Position numbers and translations under genes: made by a program
The notes under the pieces: generated by a model
Told to the model about the DNA's origin: nothing
Seen by the model: only the letters and a program-made list of their open reading frames with translations
Databases searched by the model: none
Shown: positions 36,222 through 46,099 of the stretch, piece after piece
Position numbering within the stretch: the stretch's first letter is position 1
Layout of the letters: every line of letters starts with the position of its first letter
Origin: Neostapfia colusana
Taxonomy: Eukaryota > Streptophyta > Magnoliopsida > Poales > Poaceae
Length of the DNA stretch: 64,000 bases
Reading direction: 5' to 3'
Assembly (NCBI GenBank): GCA_030760725.1
Contig: JASWHV010000005.1
Span: forward strand, 88,046,622-88,110,621

Positions 36222-37704
36222 TCGCTTGAGGTTTAACACAGTACAAAGGTCTTCTTTTTCAAAAATCCAGTGAGGAACGAGTTAGTAGCCCGTATAAGGA
36301 TGTTATTAGCATATAGAAAGTGGCATATTAACCTATTTGTTATGTCGGAAAATCGTGCATCTTGGGACGTTCATGTCTTGGGGGGGTGCACGTAAGCGCT
36401 GTCCACCAGCGCGCACAAGCTGAAGGGTGGAGCCCCACGGGTGGCAGGTAACCCGACCCGCTTTAGTATCCTCTACGACTCTTCATGTCGTTTGGGGTAT
36501 TCGAGCAATGTCTGTCCCTGGCGTGTGTGGTGCAACTTGGGAGACCCCATCACGTTGTCTGAAACGTGAACACGTAACTCAAGGCGTGTTTGGCTTGAGA
36601 ACATCCGGGCGACTGATGACGGCCGAGTGTACGAACTATATGGATTCCAGGCTCGGTGTGCAGCCGAGTCTGATGATTGTTTGAGTTTCTGCAGGTAGCC
36701 TGACCACTAAACGGTAGACGTGTAGCATCCTTGTGCGAGTGACGTTTAGTGCCACTGAGTTAACGAAGACGGCTAAGTCCGGTATAGGTCTTTCTTTGTG
36801 AGGACGTAGTACCGACATAATTTGGTGACGCATCGACGTCACACCCAACTGAATGAACAACATCATTTAAAACTTGAAGGTTTTGATCTAAAGTAGTAAA
36901 ACTTGATGTAACTCCTTCCCTTGAACAAGATATTCAAAGTTAACAAGTTTTCGACTTATAGCTTGTTAAGGACAGAGCACTCTGTTTTCAGCTGAACCAA
37001 GGCTGAAGTTGATCAGAGGTTAGAGGGGGGTTCTTTTGAGGTTAGGGTCATATGATACATTTCTGGAAAGCTTTTGAAGAGCTTTACAACTCTTCTGTTG
37101 AGGTCCAGAGGTGTTCCATCCCTTAACCAATCAAAAAATGCAGTAGAGTTGAAACTGTCCAGAAAACAGGGAAGAGCAAAGACTCTCTGTAAAATCTCTG
37201 TAAATTAAGCATAACTTCCTGTATAAAAATCCAAAAATAGAAAATGAGGTAGTTCTGGAAAGCTTATGAGATGGGTTACAACTTTGTAATAGAAAGTTTT
37301 GTCAGATTAGGAACAGAATTAACTGGGATTCTTGGATCAAATCAGTACCTAAAGCAGGGAGGTGCTGTCCAAATTTTCTCCAGAAATTCTGTTAACTTTG
37401 ACATCTCATAACTTTTGAACCAAGACAAATCATAGGCCAAGCAAATACTTCCTGGAAAGATATTAAAGTTAGCTTTAACTTTGATGTTGAGCTCCAGAAT
37501 TGGTTTTGCCTTTAGCATGGCCAAAATCAGGTTGATATGGAAACTGGTCAGGACTGTCATGGGAACAGCGGATCAGCAGTCAAATTTGTTTAAAATTTGA
37601 ACTGTGTTTCCAAGTTTTATGGGTTCAATGACATGTCTCATGTTATAACTCAGAGGTTTACTGTTTAAATAAATATTTGACATTTCTCAAATATATTTTT
37701 ACAG
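36222..37704 (+). other. B untranslated leader
   Basis: Leader hairpin motifs are at 36429-36456 (CGGGT/ACCCG) and 36539-36568 (TCACGT/ACGTGA). Three diverged modules marked by CTGGAAAG lie at ~37064, 37256 and 37453. The leader ends in a T-rich tract and acag directly before the ORF0 ATG, a plausible 3' splice site. Confidence 0.6.
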
Positions 37705-38649
37705 ATGACAGCAGATGAGCAATTGGAGAACGGGTGGGTGGTGTTCCACTGTTCTCACCATAGCGGCTACCCGGAAGCATTGTGGCAAATGCTCCAATAT
37801 TTCGGGTACGATCAGATGCCGCAGTACTTCGCCAAGGAAGAAGGCGAAGAGGGGTACAAGACGTGGACGATCCATGTCGAAGTCCCTGCAGGACCTACGC
37901 CACCCGGTTGGGTGCCGTTCACCGTCACGGTGAGAGGAAGACAACCGGAAGGGATGTGGCAAGTGGCAGCCCGTGACACCATGTCACGTTTCTGCCAACT
38001 ACACGTGCAGGCTATGGGGGCCACTCCATACGCGCTCGTTCCGGTGGAGGGACGGGCTCAGCATGTGTGGGAAGGAAGGTACCTGGAGGCAACGGACCCG
38101 AGTTGCCCTAGGTACAACCCCGCGGAGGCAAATCTCAGCCTCCAGATGAGGGCGGGAAACGCCGTGATGGGCAGCCAAGCTGTTCATACGGAGCATCTCG
38201 CCACAAAGCTCAACGAGAGAACAAGCCGTGGAGATCATTTCAAGAGTGCTCACAGCGCACTCCGCAATGTGCTCCTTCCGACGATCAAGCGACTGAATGA
38301 ACAACACAATCAGTTGCGTCGTCTGAAGAAGGCAAGGAAAAAGAGCCGTGTTGACATCGCGGCGTTACAAGAACTGGTACAAAATCTGACCCAGCGGAAT
38401 GAGGAACTTACTCAAGAGCGGGACGGCGCTATTGAGGAAGGGCAAGGCTGGGAAGAAGATTATAACCAGGCTATGGACGAGGTGCATGCCTTGCAGGACC
38501 TCGTACCTCCGGTATTGGGCATACCGGTGGTCTGGGGCCTTCCAGCAATGGGAGAACCCGGAATGGGAGAAGAGGTGGTAGATCCAGAGCCACCAGCAGA
38601 GGTACCGGAGGAGGACGACCCACAGGAGGTCGAGTTCTACTCCGAGTAG
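37705..38649 (+). CDS. ORF0, extra upstream ORF of element B
   Basis: This is a 314-residue frame absent from A and C, which have only ~1.8 kb of leader. Residues 10-115 look like a compact alpha/beta region rich in aromatic residues (WVVFHCSHHS, then YKTWTIHVEVPAG and VTVRGRQPEGMWQVAARDT). Residues ~183-266 are a charged, Leu-rich heptad-like coiled coil with a basic patch (RRLKKARKKSR). Residues 285-314 are strongly acidic and Pro-rich. There is no signal peptide, membrane segment or catalytic motif. Extra ORFs upstream of gag have been reported in some grass gypsy elements (I recall RIRE3/RIRE8-type); this looks like such an ORF0, whose function is unknown. ATG directly follows tttttacag, so expression may depend on splicing. 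Confidence 0.8.
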   Translation: MTADEQLENGWVVFHCSHHSGYPEALWQMLQYFGYDQMPQYFAKEEGEEGYKTWTIHVEVPAGPTPPGWVPFTVTVRGRQPEGMWQVAARDTMSRFCQLHVQAMGATPYALVPVEGRAQHVWEGRYLEATDPSCPRYNPAEANLSLQMRAGNAVMGSQAVHTEHLATKLNERTSRGDHFKSAHSALRNVLLPTIKRLNEQHNQLRRLKKARKKSRVDIAALQELVQNLTQRNEELTQERDGAIEEGQGWEEDYNQAMDEVHALQDLVPPVLGIPVVWGLPAMGEPGMGEEVVDPEPPAEVPEEDDPQEVEFYSE

Positions 38650-38921
38650 GGAGTTACGGTTGCCAAGTAGGGCAGCTAGGGTAGCGTAACCCAACTTTTG
38701 TAATCGGTGACATGTCGTGAAGACAGTAGCATATGTATAGGTAGTGACGACATGAGCACGACTTCTCGGAGATCCGAGAATAATGTATCTTGTATAAAGT
38801 TTATGCTTTATCAATATATGTGAATGTTGTGCAAATTATTCATGTGTCACTTCAATACCTACTGTTACAAATGGAATTTTAAGTAAGACATGTGCTAGTT
38901 GCTGCTGTTTTGAATTTCAGA
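38650..38921 (+). other. ORF0-gag spacer with splice-acceptor-like end
   Basis: The 272 bases hold no frame. They end in ctgttttgaatttcag followed by the gag ATG, matching the ttgcag/gcag-ATG arrangement at the gag start in A, C and D. This is inferred to be an alternative 3' splice site to the one before ORF0. Confidence 0.45.
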
Positions 38922-41900
38922 ATGACGCGTACTCGTGCCAACCCTGATGTTGGGGGTACTAGCCAAGGGGGAGAGACCTCTCAACAGCCTCCCGAGGACT
39001 CCTCGGGACAACAGCAGCAACTGCAACAGCAAACACCGCCACCGCCACTGCCAACGGTTACATTGGCCGACATCGTCGCGGCAATGGAGGGTTCACATCA
39101 GCAGCACAAAGAGTTGCTGCAGACTCTCATCGCCAATACGTCTCGCCCAGAGAGACATCAAGATCGTGAGGAGCGTCAACAGAGCTCCTACTCCGACTTC
39201 ATGGCGACTCATCCCCCTGTATTCTCAAGGGCGGATGAACCACTTTACGCGGACAATTGGCTCCGCGCCATAGAGATGAAGTTCGGGCTGCTCAAGATAA
39301 GTGAGCAGCGCAAGACTCAGTTCGCGATCCAGCAGCTCCAAGGATCCGCGAGCTCGTGGTGGGCCAACTTCTGTGCTTCACAGCCCACCGACCGAGTGAT
39401 GACCTGGATGGAGTTTCGGACGGCCTTCAGGGCCTATCATATACCGCCAGGTCTGATGAAAAGAAAGACGCAGGAGTTCCTGCACCTGCAGCAAGGGAGC
39501 CGGAACGCGCTGGAATACTCCAGGGCATTCAACGATCTCGCGCTCTACGCGTCGTATCACGCAGATACTGACGAGAAGCGGTGGGACCACTTCTACCAGG
39601 GGCTTAACCCGCTCCTGAAGGACAAGTTGGCGATGTTCAATCGCGGCAGCCTCAACGACATCATTGATGCTGCGATTGTTCAGGAGGACTCCGGCAAGGA
39701 GTTAGCGGCGGCGGAGCGAAAGCGAAGCGCGCCGCAAAGCAGTGGAGAAGGAAGCGGTCCTTCTCAGAAGTTTCAGATGGTGAATCGCCCACCATCAGGT
39801 CCACGCTGGCAGCCACCACAGCGGTCGATGTCATTCCGCAGTCGGCCGTACTCTTCACCGGCATTCAGGCCGGCATTGCCAGTACCACCGCAACAACAAC
39901 AACAACAGCAGCAGGCGATGCCGCGTGCGTTTGCACATCAGCAACGCATGCCGGGCTTTCGTCCCCCGAGCACTACACCAGCAGCGGCCACATGTTACAA
40001 GTGTGGTCGTCCAGGACACTTCGCGAGCAGTTGCCCGGAGAGGCAAGGCGGCGGAGTGGCACCGCAGTTTCCGGGGAGGAATCAACCCCGGAACCCTACT
40101 AATGCGCGGCGGGCAAACCCTAAGCCCGGCACCGTCCACCAGCTTGCCATTGAGGACGTGCCGGAGGGCGAGCCAATCCTTGCGGGTATGTTCCAACTCC
40201 ACCAGCATCCCGCTATAGTACTGTTTGATTCAGGCGCCACACATAATTTTATTAGCCAAGCTTTCATTGCTAAACACAGCTTGCCAATACTACCCATCGA
40301 TAGTCCATATTTAATTTGTTCACCGAGTGGGAAGATTTCAGCAAGCGTAATGGTTTCCAAGGCGCCATTATGCTTAGCGGGTAGAGTGTACCCCACGTCT
40401 CTCATTATCTTAGAGGGACAGAAGGTCGATGTCATCCTAGGGATGTCGTGGTTAACCCGCCACGGCGCTGTTTTAGACACCGTCCTTCGAGTCGTGCACT
40501 TAAACTCAGAAGTGCACGGGTCTCACTCATTATTTCTGGACAGTCTAGAAATAAAGCTTCCAAGCGTCTATCAAGCCACAACTATCAGATTGGAAGATAT
40601 TCCAGTAGTCCGAGAGTTCCCTGATGTATTCCCGGATGATTTACTGGGAATGCCACCCGATAGAGAAGTGGAGTTCAAGATTGAACTGGCACCGGGAACC
40701 ATGCCAATATCCCGAAGGCCGTACAAGATGGCGCCCAAGGAGTTGGCTGAACTGAAGACTCAGCTCACGGACCTTCTGGAGAAGGGTTTTATTAGGCCGA
40801 GCTCCTCGCCATGGGGCTGTTCGGCATTATTTGTCAAGAAGAAGGATGAGACGTTGCGGCTTTGCGTGGACTATCGTCCATTAAATGCCGTAACCATCAA
40901 GAACAAGTACCTGTTGCCACAGATCGACATGTTGTTTGATCAGTTGGTCGAAGCAAAGATCTTTTCCAAAATGGACTTAAGATCCGGGTACCATCAGATT
41001 AAGATAAGGGCGGAGGACATTCCAAAGACAACTTTCTCGATGAGGTACGGACTTTATGAGTACCTGGTCATGTCCTTCGGCCTCACCAATGCTCCACCTC
41101 AGTTCATGTACTTGATGAACTCGGTATTCATGCCAGAGCTGGACAAGTTTGTCGTGGTCTTCATCGACGACATCCTGGTATACTCCAAGTCGGAAGAAGA
41201 TCACAAGAAGCATCTGCGTATAGTCTTACAACGGCTGCGGGATCACAGGTTATACGCAAAATTCAGCAAATGCGAGTTTTGGATATCGCAAGTGCCTTTC
41301 CTCGGGCATATCATCTTAGCGGAGGTTATCGCTGTGGACCCGAGCAAGATCACTCAAGTGCTGAATTGGAAATCCCCGAGAACTGTTCACGAGGTACGGA
41401 GTTTCCTCGGACTCGCGGGATATTATCGGAGGTTCATTCCGAACTTCTTGAAGATTGCCAAGCCAATGACAGAGCTGCTGAAGAAGGCTACCAAATATGT
41501 TTGGAGTCCAGCATGTGAAGCAGCATTCAAGGCTTTAGTCAAGCACCTGACATCAGCACCGGTTTTGGCGCAGCAAGACACAACAAAAACGTTCGATGTG
41601 TACTGCGATGCATCCGGCATTGGGCTCGGATGTGTGCTGATGCAAGACCGAAGAGTGGTCGCGTATGGATCACGGCAGCTTAGAAACCATGAGCAAAATT
41701 ATCCAACTCACGACTTGGAGCTCGCTGCCGTGGTACTTGCACTGAAGATGTGGAGGCACTACCTACTCGGTAACCTCGTACATTTATATACCGACCACAA
41801 AAGCCTCAAGTACATATTCACTCAGAAGGAGTTGAACATGAGGCAGCGAAGATGGTTAGAATTGATAAAGGATTACGAAATAGAGATCCATTATCATCCG

Positions 41901-43481
41901 GGCAAAGCAAACGTAGTGGAAGATGCGCTGAGCCGCAAGTCACACGTCAACAACCTGACCATCACACCGTTGGAAGAGAGCGAACCACCACTACATGTGA
42001 TTCCACACGGAGCTCTCTACAACCTAGATTTGATCCCCACCATCCGTGAAGAGATAGCGGCAGCCCAGAAGAATGACAAGGGCATGTCACATTTGCGGAG
42101 ACGTGTAGACAGTGGGGAGCTGAAATGTTTCCGGAAGGACGGAGACGGCGTCCTATGGTTCAAGGACCGGATCATCGTACTCCGTAACCTGGAATTACGG
42201 AAGAAAATCTTTGATGAGGCCCACTTATCAAAGTTTTCTATTCACCCCGGCAGCAACAAGATGTATCAAGAACTCAGAAGCATGTTTTGGTGGAAACGGA
42301 TGAAGCGTGAGACTGCAAAATACGTGTCCGAGTGTGATACATGTCGAAGGGTGAAGTCAGACCACATGCGGAAACCGGGACTGCTGCAACCACTGGGCAT
42401 TCCTGCCTGGAAGTGGGAGGACGTGCGCATGGACTTCATCGTCGGTTTACCCACCACCTTGCAGAAGCATGATTCTGTGTGGGTGATAGTCGATCGGCTC
42501 ACCAAAGTTGCCCATTTCATCCCGGTCAACACCAACTACAACGCCAAGAAGTATGCTGAACTGTACATCTCACGGATCCTATGCTTGTACGGCGTACCCC
42601 GTACCATCATATCGGATCGGGGCACTTTATTTGTGTCCCATTTTTGGGAGCTGCTACACGCTGCCTTGGGGACGAAGCTGATCCGTAGTTCAGCCTACCA
42701 CCCGCAGACGGATGGGCAAACGGAGCGGGTAAATCAAATCTTAGAAGACATGCTACGAGCTTGCGCTATCAACCACAGCAAGAATTGGGATGATCACTTG
42801 CCGTTAGCCGAGTTCTCGTACAATAATGGGTACCAAGCCAGCATCAAGATGGCACCTTACGAGGCGCTATACGGTAGGAAGTGCCGCACACCATTGAACT
42901 GGTGTGAGTCTGGCGAAAGGGTTACTTTCGGGATTGACCTTGTCAACAACGCGGAAGAAAAGGTTCGACTAATTCAAGCGAACCTAAAAGCCGCTCAATC
43001 CCGTCAGAAACAGTATGCGGACCGGAGAAGGCGCCCATTACAATTCGAAGTTGGAGATCACGTATACCTACGGGTGTCTCCAATGAAGGGCGTAAACAGA
43101 TTTGGGGTGAGAGGAAAGTTGGCACCCCGATTCATCGGTCCATTCCAGATTACCGAAAGATGTGGATCAGTGTCATACCGGCTGAAATTACCAGAAGCAC
43201 TTTCCGGTGTGCACGACGTCTTTCACATTTCCCAGCTGAGGAAGTGTCTCAAGCTATCAACTACCGTTCAGCTGGAAGACATTGAAGAACTGCAACCGGA
43301 TCTCACCTATCGGGAGGAACCGGTGCAGATTATTGATGAAAAGGCCCGAACCACACGCAACCGTACGTTGTGGTTATACAAGGTTCTATGGAGTAATCGC
43401 TCCATGGACGAAGCGACATGGGAGAGCGAAGAATTCCTTCGCACTAACTACCCCGAATTTTTCACGTCGTATATCCGGTAA
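38922..43481 (+). CDS. gag-pol: B gag-pol polyprotein, uninterrupted
   Basis: This is 1519 residues from the MTRTRAN start, chosen because the ATG lies one base after tttcag; an in-frame ATG 10 codons earlier lies upstream of that acceptor. Gag core is ~residues 90-250, followed by a Gln/Pro-rich linker. The zinc knuckle is Cys358-Cys361-His366-Cys371. Protease active site is Asp436 (DSGATH). RT has Phe-Ile-Asp749-Asp750, and RNase H has CDAS at 895-898. The integrase zinc-binding region has His1101, Cys1138 and Cys1141, and its catalytic triad is Asp1171, Asp1232 and Glu1268 (DX35E). The last ~54 residues are chromodomain-like (YKVLWSN...EATWESEEFLR). It makes the capsid and the enzymes for reverse transcription and integration. 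Odd residues are Leu/Val substitutions in the FLGHIILAEVIAVD motif and VVEDALSRK in place of VVADALSRK. Confidence 0.95.
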   Translation: MTRTRANPDVGGTSQGGETSQQPPEDSSGQQQQLQQQTPPPPLPTVTLADIVAAMEGSHQQHKELLQTLIANTSRPERHQDREERQQSSYSDFMATHPPVFSRADEPLYADNWLRAIEMKFGLLKISEQRKTQFAIQQLQGSASSWWANFCASQPTDRVMTWMEFRTAFRAYHIPPGLMKRKTQEFLHLQQGSRNALEYSRAFNDLALYASYHADTDEKRWDHFYQGLNPLLKDKLAMFNRGSLNDIIDAAIVQEDSGKELAAAERKRSAPQSSGEGSGPSQKFQMVNRPPSGPRWQPPQRSMSFRSRPYSSPAFRPALPVPPQQQQQQQQAMPRAFAHQQRMPGFRPPSTTPAAATCYKCGRPGHFASSCPERQGGGVAPQFPGRNQPRNPTNARRANPKPGTVHQLAIEDVPEGEPILAGMFQLHQHPAIVLFDSGATHNFISQAFIAKHSLPILPIDSPYLICSPSGKISASVMVSKAPLCLAGRVYPTSLIILEGQKVDVILGMSWLTRHGAVLDTVLRVVHLNSEVHGSHSLFLDSLEIKLPSVYQATTIRLEDIPVVREFPDVFPDDLLGMPPDREVEFKIELAPGTMPISRRPYKMAPKELAELKTQLTDLLEKGFIRPSSSPWGCSALFVKKKDETLRLCVDYRPLNAVTIKNKYLLPQIDMLFDQLVEAKIFSKMDLRSGYHQIKIRAEDIPKTTFSMRYGLYEYLVMSFGLTNAPPQFMYLMNSVFMPELDKFVVVFIDDILVYSKSEEDHKKHLRIVLQRLRDHRLYAKFSKCEFWISQVPFLGHIILAEVIAVDPSKITQVLNWKSPRTVHEVRSFLGLAGYYRRFIPNFLKIAKPMTELLKKATKYVWSPACEAAFKALVKHLTSAPVLAQQDTTKTFDVYCDASGIGLGCVLMQDRRVVAYGSRQLRNHEQNYPTHDLELAAVVLALKMWRHYLLGNLVHLYTDHKSLKYIFTQKELNMRQRRWLELIKDYEIEIHYHPGKANVVEDALSRKSHVNNLTITPLEESEPPLHVIPHGALYNLDLIPTIREEIAAAQKNDKGMSHLRRRVDSGELKCFRKDGDGVLWFKDRIIVLRNLELRKKIFDEAHLSKFSIHPGSNKMYQELRSMFWWKRMKRETAKYVSECDTCRRVKSDHMRKPGLLQPLGIPAWKWEDVRMDFIVGLPTTLQKHDSVWVIVDRLTKVAHFIPVNTNYNAKKYAELYISRILCLYGVPRTIISDRGTLFVSHFWELLHAALGTKLIRSSAYHPQTDGQTERVNQILEDMLRACAINHSKNWDDHLPLAEFSYNNGYQASIKMAPYEALYGRKCRTPLNWCESGERVTFGIDLVNNAEEKVRLIQANLKAAQSRQKQYADRRRRPLQFEVGDHVYLRVSPMKGVNRFGVRGKLAPRFIGPFQITERCGSVSYRLKLPEALSGVHDVFHISQLRKCLKLSTTVQLEDIEELQPDLTYREEPVQIIDEKARTTRNRTLWLYKVLWSNRSMDEATWESEEFLRTNYPEFFTSYIR

Positions 43482-43515
43482 TTTTTCACCATCCTCTCTC
43501 TCATTTTCACCCTAT

Positions 43516-43550
43516 AATCTCGCGACGAGATTCTTTTAAGGGGGGAGGAA
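43516..43550 (+). other. B palindrome and polypurine tract
   Basis: AATCTCG-CGA-CGAGATT (43516-43532) is followed by ctttt and aaggggggaggaa (43538-43550), which abuts the 3' LTR. The loop base differs from the other elements, but both arms are conserved. Confidence 0.87.
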
Positions 43551-46099
43551 TGTAAGGGCCTCAGTTTTTGACACACATTTGCAGTGTTCATCACCACACC
43601 ACACACCTCATTTGAGGAAGGATGATGAACACAAATGAAGAGCAAGTAACAATTATCAACATGCTCATTAGAGAACAAACTTACACATTGCCAAAGTGGT
43701 ATTTCACACATGTGATATAAGGGGGCTGGACATATGAAAACTCCTATACATTGCTAAGGATGTCCACGCCAAGTTTCACCCAAATTCAAAACCTTTTTGA
43801 GGTCATTTTGGGTATAGTTAGGAAGAGGGCAGTTTGAAACCATATTCAAATTCAAACTGTTTTTATCCCATGAATTTAAAAGTGGGAGGCATATTCTTAC
43901 TCAGCACATTTTTGTGAGCCCACACACCAATTCTCACTCCATTTGGAGTTGATCTTGACATGAGCTAAGTGGGACAAATTCAAACTTCATTTTAATTCAA
44001 AACTGCACTTGTGCTGAAATTCACTCAAACCAAACCCAATTTAAACTTTGATCAATTCAAATGGTTCATGGGTGAATAATTTGAATTACCAGGGGTACTA
44101 TGGGGTTCACTGTTTACAACAGTGATTAGGAGTAAATTTCAGAGGTTAAAACTGGAAGTGGGACCCACATGTCAGCCACTGCTCAGATCAAACCGACTGA
44201 GACTTTTCTCACTCGGGTCGCCGAGCCGCCGCTGCGATCGCCACCGAGGGCAGCCGCCGCGCCAGCAGCTGCTTGCCCACGCGCGGGCGTGAGGCGGTGC
44301 AGAGCCTTCTTAAGGCGCCTGTCCCCCTCCTTGGCCGAGGCATCGCTGTTCTTCCCCGTAAGAACTCAGCGCCGGCCGAAGTTTTCCGCAGCTCGGAATC
44401 GATCGGAGAACGCCGATCACAGCTCCTTCCGTCCACTCCAGAGCACCAGCAAGGTACTAGAGACCTCCTCCGTCCTCCCCGCTGCTAGAATTCAGTAGAA
44501 ACCGATTGATATCGGCTGTGCCGAAAGATCAAATTCGGGACTTGGAACCGCCGCACCTGGGGTCCCGTGGACAGCCCAACCAGGGCATTGTCGCGCCCGA
44601 GCCAAGGCACCCTTGGACGCGCTGATGACCGGTGCTGCTCACCCCCGAGCCACAGCTCGAGTGGTTGATCACCGGCGGCGAATTTCCATTTTTCCCCTTT
44701 CTGTGTGCAGAACGACCTTCGGGTGCGGTTCTGTCAAATTTGTGCTCTAGAAAGGATTAGAGGGCCTCAATCCGCTCTCACACAAGCTAGACACGGTGAC
44801 GCACAAGTTGCCTTCACAACCCTTGGCCGGAGAACCTCTGTACCCGGCGTAATTCGAGGTCTACCAATGGCGGAATGAACGGGCGGCATCGAGCGCACGG
44901 TGAGGACCTATTTCGGGCCTTTTCCGAGCTGTCTCGAGCTCATGTCGACCTTCTCTGAGGTCTACTGATGCTTCCCGACCGGTTCCTCGAGTAGTTGGGG
45001 TGCTAGGTACGTCAGCCGACATGGCCGAAGTCTTTCCGAGGTGGCGGCTCGTCGCCGACCATGTACCTGCCATTGTCATGAGCAGCTGACCCCGGAATCC
45101 TGTTCCCCGCGTGAAAGTAGGCAGGGGCGGCCAAAATCGTGAAGTTTGGAGCTGTACAGAAGCCGGCGGCGAGCTCTCCGGCGAGGTCCCTCGGCGGCAG
45201 AGCGCGGGCGTCGGGAGGTTGACGAAGGGGTGGACTCCAGCTGTCAGCGGGAGATATTTTGAATTGGGATCCGACTATGGCCAGGATCTGGTGTGCTAGC
45301 GCGCAAATACTCTGTGAGCCCCGGTGTGCCGGACACCGCCGCGCCCGACACGTGTCCTCGCGGGCCCCCGCGGGATTTAAACTTTTCCCCGATTTTCAGA
45401 ATTCTTCCAAACTTCAAATCCTCATAACTTTGGCTAGAAAGCTCCAAATTGAGTGAACCAAATTTTGCTGGATTCAGCTCTCTGAGTACTTTCCAGCAAA
45501 TTAAGTTTCACTTCATGAAAATCCTTATTTCTCCAGAATTAATTCCTCAAAATTTAAAATGTTTGGAATTTTAACTGGAGAATCCTTTGGAGGAAAATCC
45601 TGAAATTTTTCTGGGATGTTCACCAAAATATCCCTGAACTACCATAAAAATTTCAGATCCATTTGGTCTCATTTGATCCACCTAATGGTGTGATTAGTGA
45701 AACTGTTCTAGAGAAAATGGAAAATGTTCAGAAACATTTTCAGAATTTTCTCTGAAATTGTTTAGCTCATATCTTTAGTTAGGAACTTCCATATTAAGTG
45801 ATACCAACTCCATTAGAACCCTCTGAAAATCTAGTTTTCAGAAAGTCATAGTTTGTTCCATGAAAATCCCTAGAACACCCTAAGAGTTCCAATTAAAGTC
45901 AAGGACATAATTAATTGTGGAGGGCTCAAATGAGCTTTACTGCAACTAAAACTTAACCAAATCTCTGTTTAGGTTGTAACCAAGCCCCAGTAAAAGTTTC
46001 ACAGTCATTGGGTCTGTCTAGCAAGGATTATAGACTTCACAACTTCAAACTTAATACAAATGCATTTAAATTGATACATGTATTCCTTCCATCATGTAG

